Shown: piece by piece, positions 29,086 through 38,304 of the stretch
Position numbering within the stretch: the stretch's first letter is position 1
Layout of the letters: each line of letters starts with the position of its first letter
Origin: Sphingomonas sp. KRR8
Lineage (GTDB): Bacteria; Pseudomonadota; Alphaproteobacteria; Sphingomonadales; Sphingomonadaceae
NCBI RefSeq assembly: GCF_023559245.1
Contig: NZ_CP097462.1
Span: 2,414,001-2,478,000 of the forward strand
DNA: 64,000 nucleotides
Direction: 5' to 3'
Made by a program: the position numbers and the translations under genes
Notes under the pieces: model-generated
Databases searched by the model: none
Told to the model about the DNA's origin: nothing
Seen by the model: the letters and a program-made list of their open reading frames with translations, nothing else

Positions 29086-29820
29086 ATGACCTCCACGACC
29101 TTCAGCCACGGCACGATCGAGCGAAACGTGACCATCCTGGCGGTGCTTTCACTGCTGGTGGTCACCATCGGCGGCATTGTCGAAATCGCGCCGCTCTTCT
29201 TCATTGATTCAACCATCGAGAAGGTGGAGGGCGTGCGGCCCTACTCGCCGCTCGAGCTCGCCGGCCGCAACATCTACATCCGCGAAGGCTGCTACGGCTG
29301 CCACAGCCAGATGATCCGTCCGTTCAAGGACGAGACGGAGCGCTATGGCCATTACAGCCTGGCGGCCGAGAGCATGTACGATCACCCCTTCCAGTGGGGA
29401 TCCAAGCGCACCGGACCGGACCTTGCCCGCGTTGGCGGCCGCTATTCGGATGAATGGCACGTCCAGCATCTCAAGGATCCGCGGTCCGTGGTGCCCGAAT
29501 CGATAATGCCGCCGTACGCCTTCCTGGCCGATCGCGACCTCAAGACCGGCGGAATGGATCGGCACCTCACCGCACTCAGCCGGACCGGCGTTCCCTACAG
29601 CGCCGATGCGATCGCCAAGGCCGACGAGGACCTGCTCAGCCAAGCTGATCCCGACGCCGACCATGCCGCGCTGCTCAAGCGCTATCCCAAGGCGCAGGCA
29701 CGTGACTTCGACGGCAATCCCAATCGCCTGACCGAAATGGATGCCTTGGTGGCCTATCTGCAGATGCTTGGCACTCAGGTCGACCTGAAGGCCGCCGCCC
29801 CGATGGAGCAGGCCAAATGA
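29086..29820 (+). CDS. ccoO: cbb3-type cytochrome c oxidase subunit II
   Basis: Membrane-anchored monoheme cytochrome c that passes electrons to CcoN. It has one N-terminal transmembrane helix (about 15-40) and a CYGCH heme site at about residues 69-73 inside [15 protein letters not shown], with a Met ligand later ([10 protein letters not shown]). The 244-residue length is normal. It starts eight bases after ccoN and overlaps ccoQ by four bases. Confidence 0.97.
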   Translation: MTSTTFSHGTIERNVTILAVLSLLVVTIGGIVEIAPLFFIDSTIEKVEGVRPYSPLELAGRNIYIREGCYGCHSQMIRPFKDETERYGHYSLAAESMYDHPFQWGSKRTGPDLARVGGRYSDEWHVQHLKDPRSVVPESIMPPYAFLADRDLKTGGMDRHLTALSRTGVPYSADAIAKADEDLLSQADPDADHAALLKRYPKAQARDFDGNPNRLTEMDALVAYLQMLGTQVDLKAAAPMEQAK

Positions 29821-29975
29821 GCTACGAAGCATTTCGCCAATTCGCCGACAGCTGGGGCCTAGTCCTGATGGGCGTAGCGTGGGCCAGCTTCGTCGGCTGG
29901 GCTTTCCTGCCCCGCAACCGCGACCGCAACCGGGCGTCGGCCGAGCTCATCTTCAAGGACAGCGATCATGGCTGA
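29817..29975 (+). CDS. ccoQ: cbb3-type cytochrome c oxidase subunit, CcoQ/FixQ
   Basis: A 52-residue single-helix protein in the invariant ccoO-ccoQ-ccoP position, thought to stabilise the complex. It starts [19 protein letters not shown], continues with a hydrophobic helix to [10 protein letters not shown] and ends in a charged tail with the [10 protein letters not shown] pattern (FixQ family). ATG overlaps the ccoO stop (ATGA), and its end overlaps the ccoP start by eight bases. Confidence 0.92.
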   Translation: MSYEAFRQFADSWGLVLMGVAWASFVGWAFLPRNRDRNRASAELIFKDSDHG

Positions 29976-30879
29976 CAACAAGTCGATCGATCAGGCGACC
30001 GGCACCGAGACCGTCGGTCACGAGTGGGACGGAATCCAGGAACTGAACACGCCGCTTCCCCGGTGGTGGCTGTGGACCTTCTACGCGAGCATTGTTTGGG
30101 CGATCGCCTATACGGTGGCCTTCCCGGCCTGGCCGCTGGTCAGCCGGGCGACTGCGGGTGTCCTCCACTGGTCGAGCAGGGGGCAACTCGATCAGGAGCT
30201 CGCCGCTGACGCGGCGCGCAAGGCACCGCTGCTGAAGGCGATTGCCGCCACGCCGATCGAGCAGCTGCCCGGCAAGCCACAGCTGTGGCAGGCGGCGGTC
30301 GAAGGTGGACATGCCGCCTTCCGCAACAATTGCACCCAGTGCCATGGCACTGGCGCGGCCGGCAGCAAGGGCTATCCCAACCTCAACGATGACGACTGGC
30401 TGTGGGGCGGTGACCTCAAGGCGATCCAGTACACCATCGCCAATGGCGTCCGGAATCCCGACCATCCGCAGACCCGCACCTCGCAGATGCCGAGTTTCGG
30501 GCGCGACGGGCTGCTGCAGCCAAACGAGATTTCCGACGTGGTCGCTTATGTGCGCACCATCAGCCATCAGCAGCCGGCCAATGCCGAAGCCCGGCGCGGA
30601 GCCGCCATCTTCGCCGCCAATTGCGCGGCGTGCCATGGCGCCACCGGCACCGGGAACCGGGCTGTTGGCGCGCCTAATCTCACCGACAGCATCTGGCTTT
30701 ATGGCGGAGACGAAGCGTCGCTCACCAACACGGTGACCAACGCTCACTACGGCGTGATGCCTCGCTGGGAGGCGAAGCTTGGCCCGACGCAGGTCAAGAT
30801 GCTGGCCGCCTACGTGTATTCCCTTGGTGGCGGCGAGCGCGCGCCGGTGCAGATAGCGGGGGCACCGCCCAAGCGCTGA
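29968..30879 (+). CDS. ccoP: cbb3-type cytochrome c oxidase diheme subunit III
   Basis: Diheme cytochrome c that receives electrons from soluble or bc1-linked cytochromes. It has an N-terminal helix around residues 33-55 after the HEWDGIQELNTPLPRWW segment conserved in CcoP, then two c-type sites: NCTQCH (about 121-126) and NCAACH (about 218-223), each followed by a Met ligand segment (SQMPSFG, YGVMPRWE). 303 residues, normal length. Confidence 0.97.
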   Translation: MADNKSIDQATGTETVGHEWDGIQELNTPLPRWWLWTFYASIVWAIAYTVAFPAWPLVSRATAGVLHWSSRGQLDQELAADAARKAPLLKAIAATPIEQLPGKPQLWQAAVEGGHAAFRNNCTQCHGTGAAGSKGYPNLNDDDWLWGGDLKAIQYTIANGVRNPDHPQTRTSQMPSFGRDGLLQPNEISDVVAYVRTISHQQPANAEARRGAAIFAANCAACHGATGTGNRAVGAPNLTDSIWLYGGDEASLTNTVTNAHYGVMPRWEAKLGPTQVKMLAAYVYSLGGGERAPVQIAGAPPKR

Positions 30880-30920
30880 AGCCTGGGCGCCTACCGCAGC
30901 GCCAGGGAGGCGGAATAAGC

Positions 30921-32402
30921 ATGGTCAGTCTGTCCGACCTGATGGGGTTGGGAAAGAACTCCGGCCTCTACGAGAAGCGGCAGCCGGTCTTCCCGAAGGC
31001 CGTCGACGGTCGCTTCCGCCGCTTCAAGTGGCTGGTGATGGTCGCCGCTCTGACCATTTATTACGTTACGCCTTGGCTCCGCTGGGATCGCGGAGCCTAC
31101 GCGCCCAACCAGGCGGTTCTGGTGGATCTTGCCCACCGCCGCTTCTTCTTTGGCCCGATCGAGATTTGGCCGCACGAATTCTACTATGTCGCTGGCCTGC
31201 TGATCATGGCCGGTGTGGGCCTATTCATGGTCACGTCGATAGTCGGCCGCGCCTGGTGTGGCTACGCCTGCCCGCAAACCGTGTGGACGGACCTGTTCCA
31301 GCACATCGAGCGCTTTGTCGATGGTGATCGCAACGCCCAGCTGAAACTCGCCAAGGCGCCGTGGGGCCCCGCAAAGGCCGCGCGCCGGCTGACCAAGTGG
31401 AGCTTGTTCCTGCTGGTATCGGTGCTGACCGGCGGCGCGTGGATTTTCTACTTCGCGGACGCGCCCACCCTCGCGAGGGAATTCCTGGCCGGCGACGCAC
31501 CTTATGTCGCCTATGCGACCGTCGCCCTGCTCACGACCACCACATTCGTGTTCGGCGGCTTCATGCGCGAGCAGGTGTGCATCTACATGTGCCCGTGGCC
31601 GCGCATCCAGACGGCGATGATGGATGAGAGAACCCTCATCGTCACCTACAAGGATTGGCGCGGTGAGCCGCGCGGACGTGGCCGCCGCCCGGCGACCCTC
31701 GACGACCTCGGCGCAAGCCCGGAAAAGCTTGGCGACTGCATCGACTGCAATCAATGCGTCGCCGTCTGTCCCACGGGGATCGACATTCGCGAGGGACCCC
31801 AGATCGGCTGCATCACCTGCGCCCTGTGCATCGACGCGTGCGACCAGGTCATGACCAAGATCGGCAAGCCGCGCGGCTTGATCGATTATGCAACGCTCGA
31901 GGATTGCGCGGCGGAGAAGGCCGGCCGGGCGCCGCGCCGCCTGTCCAAGGTCCTCTCGCACCCGCGCACCCTGATCTACTTCGCCGTTTGGGGCGGCGTT
32001 GGCGCTGCCATGCTGTTCTCCGTCGGCGATCGCGCCCGGCTGACCATCAGCGCCCAGCACCAACGGAACCCCTCCTTCGTGCAGTTGTCCGACGGACATG
32101 TTCGCAACGGCTACACGGTGAAGTTGCGCAACATGGAGGGGCGGCCGCGCGCGATCGAGGTCAGCGTCGCCGGCTTGCCCGGTGCCGTGTTGTGGACGGA
32201 CGGTGGCAGCCGCGCCCAGGCCACCGACCGGCTGACAGCGACGGTGCCTGCCGACTCCCTCGCGAAACTACCTATTTTCGTCGTTGCTCCACTTGTCGAT
32301 GAGGGCAGTGAATCCTTTGAGTTCCGGGCACGGGCCCTGACGAAGGATCATCCCGAGACGGCAGCCGTCCGGGCGGAATTCGAAGGTCCGGAGGAACAAT
32401 GA
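30921..32402 (+). CDS. ccoG: cbb3 oxidase accessory ferredoxin-like protein CcoG/FixG
   Basis: Membrane protein with two [4Fe-4S] ferredoxin motifs that reduces Cu(II) for cbb3 assembly. The 493-residue product has about five hydrophobic helices, with GRAWCGYACPQTVW in a loop and a cluster of cysteines in CIDCNQCVAVCPTGIDIR and CITCALCIDACDQV, followed by a C-terminal Ig-like domain. It starts 41 bases after ccoP and overlaps fixH by four bases. Confidence 0.94.
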   Translation: MVSLSDLMGLGKNSGLYEKRQPVFPKAVDGRFRRFKWLVMVAALTIYYVTPWLRWDRGAYAPNQAVLVDLAHRRFFFGPIEIWPHEFYYVAGLLIMAGVGLFMVTSIVGRAWCGYACPQTVWTDLFQHIERFVDGDRNAQLKLAKAPWGPAKAARRLTKWSLFLLVSVLTGGAWIFYFADAPTLAREFLAGDAPYVAYATVALLTTTTFVFGGFMREQVCIYMCPWPRIQTAMMDERTLIVTYKDWRGEPRGRGRRPATLDDLGASPEKLGDCIDCNQCVAVCPTGIDIREGPQIGCITCALCIDACDQVMTKIGKPRGLIDYATLEDCAAEKAGRAPRRLSKVLSHPRTLIYFAVWGGVGAAMLFSVGDRARLTISAQHQRNPSFVQLSDGHVRNGYTVKLRNMEGRPRAIEVSVAGLPGAVLWTDGGSRAQATDRLTATVPADSLAKLPIFVVAPLVDEGSESFEFRARALTKDHPETAAVRAEFEGPEEQ

Positions 32403-32839
32403 CCGCCAAGCGCATCACCGGCCGGACCATGACCGCCATCCTTTGCGCCTTCTTCGGCGTGGTGATCGCGGTCAACATCCTGATGGCGACCATCGCCACC
32501 CGCACCTTCGGCGGCGTCGTGGTCGAGAACAGCTACGTCGCCAGCCAGGAATATAACGGCTGGCTGGCGCAATCCCGTCGTCAGTCGCAGCTCGGCTGGA
32601 AGGTCGTGCCGGGCGTCGCCGCCGACCGCCGCGTGACCGTGCAGGTGTCCGCGGCCGGCGCCACGGCCAGCGGCGTCGCCAGCCATCCGCTCGGCCGGCT
32701 GCCCGACGTGCCTTTGCACTTCCGGGAGGAGGGCGGCCAGCTCATCTCCGACCGCGCGCTTCCGGCGGGCCGGTGGCACGTCCAGCTCACCATCCGCCGG
32801 GGAAGCGACAGCTATCGGCTGGTGGAAACCCTCTCGTGA
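32399..32839 (+). CDS. ccoH: cbb3 oxidase assembly protein FixH/CcoH
   Basis: A 146-residue, single-helix protein. The family pattern is visible: TGRTMTAILCAFFGVVIAVN as membrane anchor, followed by ENSYVASQEYNGWLAQSR and a periplasmic C-terminal domain. It is required for stable assembly of cbb3 oxidase in other bacteria. It overlaps ccoG by four bases and ccoI by four bases (GTGA). Confidence 0.9.
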   Translation: MTAKRITGRTMTAILCAFFGVVIAVNILMATIATRTFGGVVVENSYVASQEYNGWLAQSRRQSQLGWKVVPGVAADRRVTVQVSAAGATASGVASHPLGRLPDVPLHFREEGGQLISDRALPAGRWHVQLTIRRGSDSYRLVETLS

Positions 32840-34950
32840 CGGTTCAGCAGCCGCTGTCGGGAGAGGCGGTCGAGCATACGACGCTGGCGGTCCCCGGTGT
32901 GCGCTGTGCCGCCTGCATTGCCCGGATCGAGGACGGGCTGTCCGGCGTCCCCGGGATCGTCAACGCCCGCCTGAACATGACCAGCAAGCAGCTCAGCGTC
33001 GATCATCTCGCAACGCTGCAGCTGCCGGAACTCGTGGCAGCGGTCGAACGCATCGGCTTCGAGGCGCAGCCCCTCACCGCCGATGCCAGCACGCCGGCCA
33101 GCAGCGAAAGCCGCCAGCTGCTGCGCTGCACGGCGGTGGCGGGCTTTGCGGCCATGAACGTCATGCTGTTGTCCGTGTCCGTCTGGTCGGGCGCTGGCGG
33201 CGCCACCCGCGACGTCTTCCACCTGTTGTCCGGTGCCATCGCCATTCCCACGGTGGCCTACGCCGGTCGGCCCTTCTTCCGCTCGGCGTGGTCGGCGCTT
33301 CGCCGCGGCCAGACCAACATGGACGTGCCGGTCTCGATCGGTGTCCTGCTGGTCACCGCCCTCAGCCTGTATGAATCGCTGACCGGCGGAGCGCATGCCT
33401 ATTTCGACGGCGCGGTCATGCTGCTGTTCTTCCTGCTGACCGGCCGCGCGCTCGACAGCGTGATGCGCGACCGGGCACGCGACGGCGTAACCGCCTTGGT
33501 CCGGCAATCGGCGCCAGGCGCCATGGTCCTTCGTGCCGACGGCCGCTCCGAGTGGGTGCGGGCCGAGGCGCTCACCCCCGGCGATCGGATCATCGTGGCC
33601 GCGGGTGAGCGGCTCGCCGCGGACGGCGTGGTCGAGCAGGGCGACAGCGCCACCGATCGCAGCCTGATCACCGGCGAAAGCAAGCCCTGTCCGGTGATCC
33701 CGGGCGACGAGGTTCTGGCCGGCACACTCAACCTCTCCGCGCCGCTGACCGTGCGGGTGACCGCCGCCGGCGCCGACACCGGCATCGCCGAGATCGCCCG
33801 GCTCATGAGCGAGGCGGGGCAGGGCCGCTCCCGCTACGTGCGCATCGCGGACCGTGCGGCGCGGCTCTATGCGCCGGCGGTCCATACGCTGGCCGCCAGT
33901 TCGTTCCTCCTGTGGCTGATCCTCGGCGCCGGCGGGCACCAGGCCCTGCTGGTCGCGGCCGCCGTGCTGATCATCACCTGCCCCTGCGCTCTTGGACTCG
34001 CGGTCCCGGCCGCGCAGATCGTTGCCGCCGGGTCGCTGATGCGCGCCGGCGTGCTGGTCAAGGACGGTTCCGCGCTGGAGCGGCTGGCCGAGGCCGATAG
34101 GGCCTTGTTCGACAAGACGGGAACGCTGACCCTCGGCCGGCCCGATCTGGTCAACCTCGAAGCGATCGGACCCGAACAGCGGCCCGTCGCGCTCGCCCTC
34201 GCACAGGCCAGCCGGCATCCGCTCGCAAGGGCACTGGCGAGGTCCTTGCAGAGCACCGACGTCGTCGCCGCGCCGCTCGCCGGGGCGGAGGAGGAGCCAG
34301 GCTTCGGTATCCGTGCCACGTGCAACAGCGTCCCGGTCGCGCTTGGCCGCGGCGATGGCCAGGATACGCTGTCGGCCACGCTCTCCATCGGCGATGACCG
34401 CACCGTCCTCCACTTCACCGATGTGCTTCGGCCTGGTTGCGCGACCACCCTGCAGCAACTCAAGCGGCTCGGGATCGAAGCCTCGGTGGTCAGTGGCGAC
34501 AATCGCAATTCGGTAGCCGCTGCGCTGGCCGGACTGGGTCTCACCGCACAGACCGGCATGCGGCCCGAAGAAAAGATGGATGCGGTCGCTCGGCTGCAGG
34601 GTGCCGGTCACAAGGTGCTGATGGTCGGCGATGGCCTCAACGACGGACCTGCGCTCGCCGCCGCATACGTCTCCATGGCCCCCGCTTCGGCCAGCGACGT
34701 TGGCCAGAACGCCGCCGACGCCGTCTTCCTGGGCGACAGCCTGGCGCCGGTGGCAAGCGCGGTTCGGGCAGCCCGCCGCACCATGCGGGTCGTGCGTCAG
34801 AACTTCGCCATCGCGGTCGGCTACAATATCATCGCCGTTCCGCTGGCCTTTGCCGGATTGGTGACACCGCTAGTCGCCGCGCTGGCCATGTCCGGCTCCT
34901 CCATCGTTGTCGTCGCCAATGCGCTGCGCCTGCGGAGCGCCGCACAATGA
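32836..34950 (+). CDS. ccoI: Copper-translocating P-type ATPase for cbb3 assembly (FixI/CopA2)
   Basis: Exports Cu(I) to the periplasm for insertion into CcoN. GTG 32836 gives 704 residues: an N-terminal heavy-metal domain with GVRCAAC (about 21-27), eight predicted helices, the membrane CPC in ITCPCALGLAVP, the phosphorylation motif DKTGTLT and the ATP-hinge GDGLNDGPAL. Upstream in-frame codons from 32773 would run into fixH and are not used. It overlaps ccoS by four bases. Confidence 0.94.
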   Translation: MTVQQPLSGEAVEHTTLAVPGVRCAACIARIEDGLSGVPGIVNARLNMTSKQLSVDHLATLQLPELVAAVERIGFEAQPLTADASTPASSESRQLLRCTAVAGFAAMNVMLLSVSVWSGAGGATRDVFHLLSGAIAIPTVAYAGRPFFRSAWSALRRGQTNMDVPVSIGVLLVTALSLYESLTGGAHAYFDGAVMLLFFLLTGRALDSVMRDRARDGVTALVRQSAPGAMVLRADGRSEWVRAEALTPGDRIIVAAGERLAADGVVEQGDSATDRSLITGESKPCPVIPGDEVLAGTLNLSAPLTVRVTAAGADTGIAEIARLMSEAGQGRSRYVRIADRAARLYAPAVHTLAASSFLLWLILGAGGHQALLVAAAVLIITCPCALGLAVPAAQIVAAGSLMRAGVLVKDGSALERLAEADRALFDKTGTLTLGRPDLVNLEAIGPEQRPVALALAQASRHPLARALARSLQSTDVVAAPLAGAEEEPGFGIRATCNSVPVALGRGDGQDTLSATLSIGDDRTVLHFTDVLRPGCATTLQQLKRLGIEASVVSGDNRNSVAAALAGLGLTAQTGMRPEEKMDAVARLQGAGHKVLMVGDGLNDGPALAAAYVSMAPASASDVGQNAADAVFLGDSLAPVASAVRAARRTMRVVRQNFAIAVGYNIIAVPLAFAGLVTPLVAALAMSGSSIVVVANALRLRSAAQ

Positions 34951-35090
34951 CCGGCCTGGCGTTGCTGATCCCGCTGGCCCTTGCGCTCGGCCTGTGCGGC
35001 CTTGGCGCCTTCTTCTGGGCGATGCGGCGCGGGCAGTTCGACGACATGGACGGCGCAGGCATGCGTATCCTGATCGAGGATGAGGAATGA
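34947..35090 (+). CDS. ccoS: cbb3-type oxidase assembly protein CcoS
   Basis: A 47-residue single-helix protein. It begins MTGLALLIPLALALGLCGLG, followed by AFFWAMRRGQFDDMDGAG, which is the conserved CcoS signature (W-x-x-R-x-G-Q-x-D-D), and ends RILIEDEE. It is needed for cofactor insertion in cbb3 oxidase elsewhere. ATGA overlaps link it to ccoI and to hemN. Confidence 0.93.
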   Translation: MTGLALLIPLALALGLCGLGAFFWAMRRGQFDDMDGAGMRILIEDEE

Positions 35091-36409
35091 GCTGGACCTA
35101 CCATCCCGAGCTGCTGGCGACGCCGGTCCCGCGCTACACCAGCTACCCGACAGCGGCCGAGTTCACGACCGAAGTCGGACGCGCCGACATGGATTCGGCG
35201 CTCGCTGCGGTTGGGGCGGATCAGCCGGTCTCGCTCTACCTGCACATCCCTTATTGCCATGAGATCTGCTGGTATTGCGGGTGCAACACCGGGGCGGCAA
35301 ACCGGACGCACCGGCTCGCGACCTACCTCGAAGCGCTTGCCGCCGAGGTCGCTCTGATGGCGGCTCGGTTGGGCGGTCGCGGGCAAATAGGGCGGATCGC
35401 CTTTGGCGGCGGAAGCCCCAATGCGATCGCGCCCTCGCAATTCGCGGCACTGCTGCAACAGGTACGCGAGGCGTTCGACGCCCACGACGCCGACATCTCG
35501 ATCGAGCTTGATCCGCGATCCCTCGATGACGGTTGGTTCGACGCCATTGCGAAGGCCGGCATCACCCGCGCCAGCCTCGGCGTGCAGACGCTCGATCCAG
35601 ATATCCAGGCCGGCATCGGCCGGGTCCAGCCGCTCGCCCTGATCGAGCAAGCGACTGTGGGGCTCCGCCGCGCGGGCGTGACGTCGCTCAATTTTGATCT
35701 GATGTACGGCCTCCCCGGTCAGGATGCGGCAATCCTCGAGGCCACGCTGCGCGATGCTGTGAGGCTTCGTCCCGACCGCACTGCGTTGTTCGGCTACGCG
35801 CACGTGCCGCACCTCATTCCGCGGCAGCGCCGGATCGACGACAGCGCATTGCCCGGCGCGGCCGAGCGCTTCCACCAGGCCGAGCTTGGCCATGCGCTGC
35901 TGACCGAGGCCGGCTATGAGCCGGTGGGCTTCGATCATTATGCCTTGCCGTCTGACCCGCTCGCCCTCGCGGCGCGCGGAGGCACGCTGCGCCGTAACTT
36001 TCAGGGCTTCACGGACGACCCGGCGGAGGTGCTGATCGGCATGGGCGCAAGCGCGATCAGCCAATTGCCAGGGCTGCTTGCCCAGAATGAAAAGAACGCG
36101 GGGCGCTACCGTATGCAGGTCGGGGCTCACCTGCTGCCGGTCGAGCGCGGCGTGCGGCGCTCGGCGACCGACCAGCGGCGGGGGCGGCTGATCGAATCAC
36201 TGCTTTGCCGTGGCAACGCCTCGGCGGCTGGACTGCTCGATGCCTCGGTGGGCGAGCGCCTTCACCCATTCGTCGACGCCGATCTCATCCGCCTGGACGG
36301 GGATGAGCTGTTCCTCCGTCCAGACGCGCAACCCTATGCCCGCGTGATCGCCGCCATCTTCGACCAGTACCGACAGCCGCAGGCTCGTCGCTTCAGCAGC
36401 GCCATCTGA
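35087..36409 (+). CDS. hemN: Oxygen-independent coproporphyrinogen III oxidase
   Basis: Radical-SAM enzyme making protoporphyrinogen when O2 is low. The cluster motif C-x3-C-x2-C-x-C is in YCHEICWYCGC at about residues 56-66, followed by FGGGSPN and the C-terminal HemN domain; total 440 residues. The ATG overlaps the ccoS stop, placing anaerobic heme supply in the same transcript as the heme-rich cbb3 oxidase. Both are expected to be under FNR/FixK control. Confidence 0.95.
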   Translation: MSWTYHPELLATPVPRYTSYPTAAEFTTEVGRADMDSALAAVGADQPVSLYLHIPYCHEICWYCGCNTGAANRTHRLATYLEALAAEVALMAARLGGRGQIGRIAFGGGSPNAIAPSQFAALLQQVREAFDAHDADISIELDPRSLDDGWFDAIAKAGITRASLGVQTLDPDIQAGIGRVQPLALIEQATVGLRRAGVTSLNFDLMYGLPGQDAAILEATLRDAVRLRPDRTALFGYAHVPHLIPRQRRIDDSALPGAAERFHQAELGHALLTEAGYEPVGFDHYALPSDPLALAARGGTLRRNFQGFTDDPAEVLIGMGASAISQLPGLLAQNEKNAGRYRMQVGAHLLPVERGVRRSATDQRRGRLIESLLCRGNASAAGLLDASVGERLHPFVDADLIRLDGDELFLRPDAQPYARVIAAIFDQYRQPQARRFSSAI

Positions 36410-36606
36410 TGCTGGGCGGAGCGACTCTCGGGCTGGCAGCTTGCGCGGCCATGTCGCTGTCGGGCCTGTGCTGCGTCATCCCCGGTCACCAGCACATGGC
36501 GATGCCTTGCCATCATCAGCAGCCACAGCCGGATCAGCCAATGGGCTGCCACGCGGCGCTAGGTTGCGCCGCGCATCGCAAGGACAAGAAGCCGGCGGAC
36601 GCCTAG
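36409..36606 (+). CDS. Small Cys/His/Met-rich protein, possible metal binder
   Basis: A 65-residue protein starting with a hydrophobic segment (about 1-24, including AACAAMSLSGLCCVIPG) followed by GHQHMAMPCHHQQ and MGCHAALGCAAH, then a basic end. It holds six Cys, six His and five Met, a composition suited to binding Cu or Fe. The ATG shares its first base with the hemN stop (TGATG), which supports real coupling to the operon. Codon third positions are G/C-rich as in neighbours. No family is recognised; a copper-handling role for oxidase assembly is inference from context. Confidence 0.6.
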   Translation: MLGGATLGLAACAAMSLSGLCCVIPGHQHMAMPCHHQQPQPDQPMGCHAALGCAAHRKDKKPADA

Positions 36607-37430
36607 CCGAAGCGGGCGCTGATCGGTGCGTGGCGGCGGCGGACGGCGCCGCGGCGCAGGCGGTCAGGGTAGGATGGCAGGGTGCCGAGTACCGGTTGGC
36701 CGAACAGAAAGCCCTGCACGTATCGTACGCCCAGCAGGCGCAGGACGCCCAGTTCCTCTTCGGTCTCCACGCCTTCGGCGATGCACTCGGTACCGAGGCG
36801 GCGGATCAGCTGTACCAGCGATTCCACGATCGCCCGACGGCGCTGGTCACGGTCGACGCCGCGGATCAGCTCCATGTCGAGCTTGACCATGTCGGTCTGG
36901 AGGGTCGCCAGCTGGCAAAGCCCCGCGTGACCGGTGCCGAAATCGTCGATCGCAACCTGGAAGCCGAGTTCGCGATAGCAGGCGACGATCCCGCGGACGT
37001 GGGCGAGGTCATACTTCACATTTTCGCTGAACTCGAACACCAGCCGGTTGGCCGACAGGCCTGCCTGCTCCGCCGCTTGCAGCGTCTGCTGAATGCAACT
37101 GCGCGGGTTGCGCACGGCGTTCGGCATGAAGTTGATCGACAGCTTGGCTCCGGTCCCGGCGATGCCGGCGGCGGCCGCGTCGCGGATGGCGGTCATCCGG
37201 CACGCCTGGTCGAAGCTATGCTCCTGATCCGCGCCCACCTGCTCGAGGACAAAGGCGGCGCTCTGTCCATCGATGCCGCGGATCAGCGCCTCGTAGGCGA
37301 ACACCCGCTCCTCCTGCAGGTCGAGGATGGGGTGGAAAGCAGCGCGGGTGGGCAGCGGGAAGGGCTTGCCCTCCCGGCACTCCGCGCAGGAAGAGCGGGC
37401 AGGGGGAATGGCGGGCGCGATGCTGCTCAT
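36603..37430 (-). CDS. Stand-alone EAL domain protein (c-di-GMP phosphodiesterase)
   Basis: Probable cyclic-di-GMP hydrolase of 275 residues. EAL-domain catalytic pieces are intact: YEALIRG, NFMP, FEFSEN, IDDFGTGHAG, KLDMELI, AEGVETEEE and QGFLFGQP. The N-terminus before the domain is short and contains CAEC, a possible metal or redox site; no sensory GGDEF, PAS or REC domain is present. It is convergent with the hemN operon and stands alone, so its signal is unknown. Confidence 0.87.
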   Translation of the reverse strand: MSSIAPAIPPARSSCAECREGKPFPLPTRAAFHPILDLQEERVFAYEALIRGIDGQSAAFVLEQVGADQEHSFDQACRMTAIRDAAAAGIAGTGAKLSINFMPNAVRNPRSCIQQTLQAAEQAGLSANRLVFEFSENVKYDLAHVRGIVACYRELGFQVAIDDFGTGHAGLCQLATLQTDMVKLDMELIRGVDRDQRRRAIVESLVQLIRRLGTECIAEGVETEEELGVLRLLGVRYVQGFLFGQPVLGTLPSYPDRLRRGAVRRRHAPISARFG

Positions 37431-37473
37431 GCCCCATCATAGGAGGAGGGCAGTTAAGAAAAGCCCAAGTGCG

Positions 37474-38304
37474 TCAGTCGAGTCTTGCGGCGTGCCAGCG
37501 CAGGTGATCGGCCATGAAGGTCGAGATGAAATAGTAGCTGTGATCATACCCTGCCTGCCGCCGCAGCGTGAGCCCGATGCCGGCCCTTGCGCAGGCCGCT
37601 TCAAGCAGCTCGGGCCTGAGCTCCCGCTCGAGGAAGCTGTCCGCCTCGCCAACATCGACCAGCAGCTCGGGCAAGCGCGCGCCATCCTCGATCAGCGCCA
37701 CGGCGTCATGGCGGCGCCACGCGGAGCGATCATCGCCAAGGTAAGCGGAGAAGGCCTTCTCGCCCCACGGCACCCGTGACGGCGCGACGATCGGGGCGAA
37801 GGCCGACACGCTGCGGAAACGATCCGGATGACACAGCGCCACCGTCAAGGCACCATGGCCGCCCATGGAGTGACCCGTGATCCCCTGCCGCGCGAGGTCG
37901 AGCGGGAATTCGGCGGCCACCACTGCCGGCAGTTCATTCGTCACATAGGACCACATGGCGTAATGCGGCTTCCACGGCTGCCGCGTTGCGTCGACGTAGA
38001 AGCCGGCGCCAAGCCCGATGTCCCAGCCTTCCTCGTCGTGCACGCCCTCTCCGCGCGGGGATGTGTCCGGCGCAAGAAAGGCCAGGCCCAACTCAGCGCA
38101 AGCGGCGCGATACTCGCCCTTGTCCGTGACGTTGGCGTGGGTGCAAGTGAGGCCCGACAGATAGGTGATCAGCGGTACCGGTCCCTGTTCGGCTTGCGGC
38201 GGCAGGAACAGGCTGAAGACCATGTCCGTGCCCGTGCTGGCCGAAAGGTGGCGGCAGATCAACTGCCGCCCACCGTGGGACCGGTTCTCGCTGACGACGT
38301 CCAT
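37474..38304 (-). CDS. fghA: S-formylglutathione hydrolase
   Basis: Esterase-D type hydrolase that releases formate and glutathione in formaldehyde detoxification. The nucleophile elbow is GHSMGGHGAL, the family lead-in LSGLTCTHANVT is present, and the C-terminal GYDHSYYF supplies the His. ATG 38304 gives 276 residues and overlaps the VOC gene stop by one base; upstream in-frame sequence is low-complexity and rejected. It follows frmA and the VOC gene in one minus-strand operon. Confidence 0.92.
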   Translation of the reverse strand: MDVVSENRSHGGRQLICRHLSASTGTDMVFSLFLPPQAEQGPVPLITYLSGLTCTHANVTDKGEYRAACAELGLAFLAPDTSPRGEGVHDEEGWDIGLGAGFYVDATRQPWKPHYAMWSYVTNELPAVVAAEFPLDLARQGITGHSMGGHGALTVALCHPDRFRSVSAFAPIVAPSRVPWGEKAFSAYLGDDRSAWRRHDAVALIEDGARLPELLVDVGEADSFLERELRPELLEAACARAGIGLTLRRQAGYDHSYYFISTFMADHLRWHAARLD

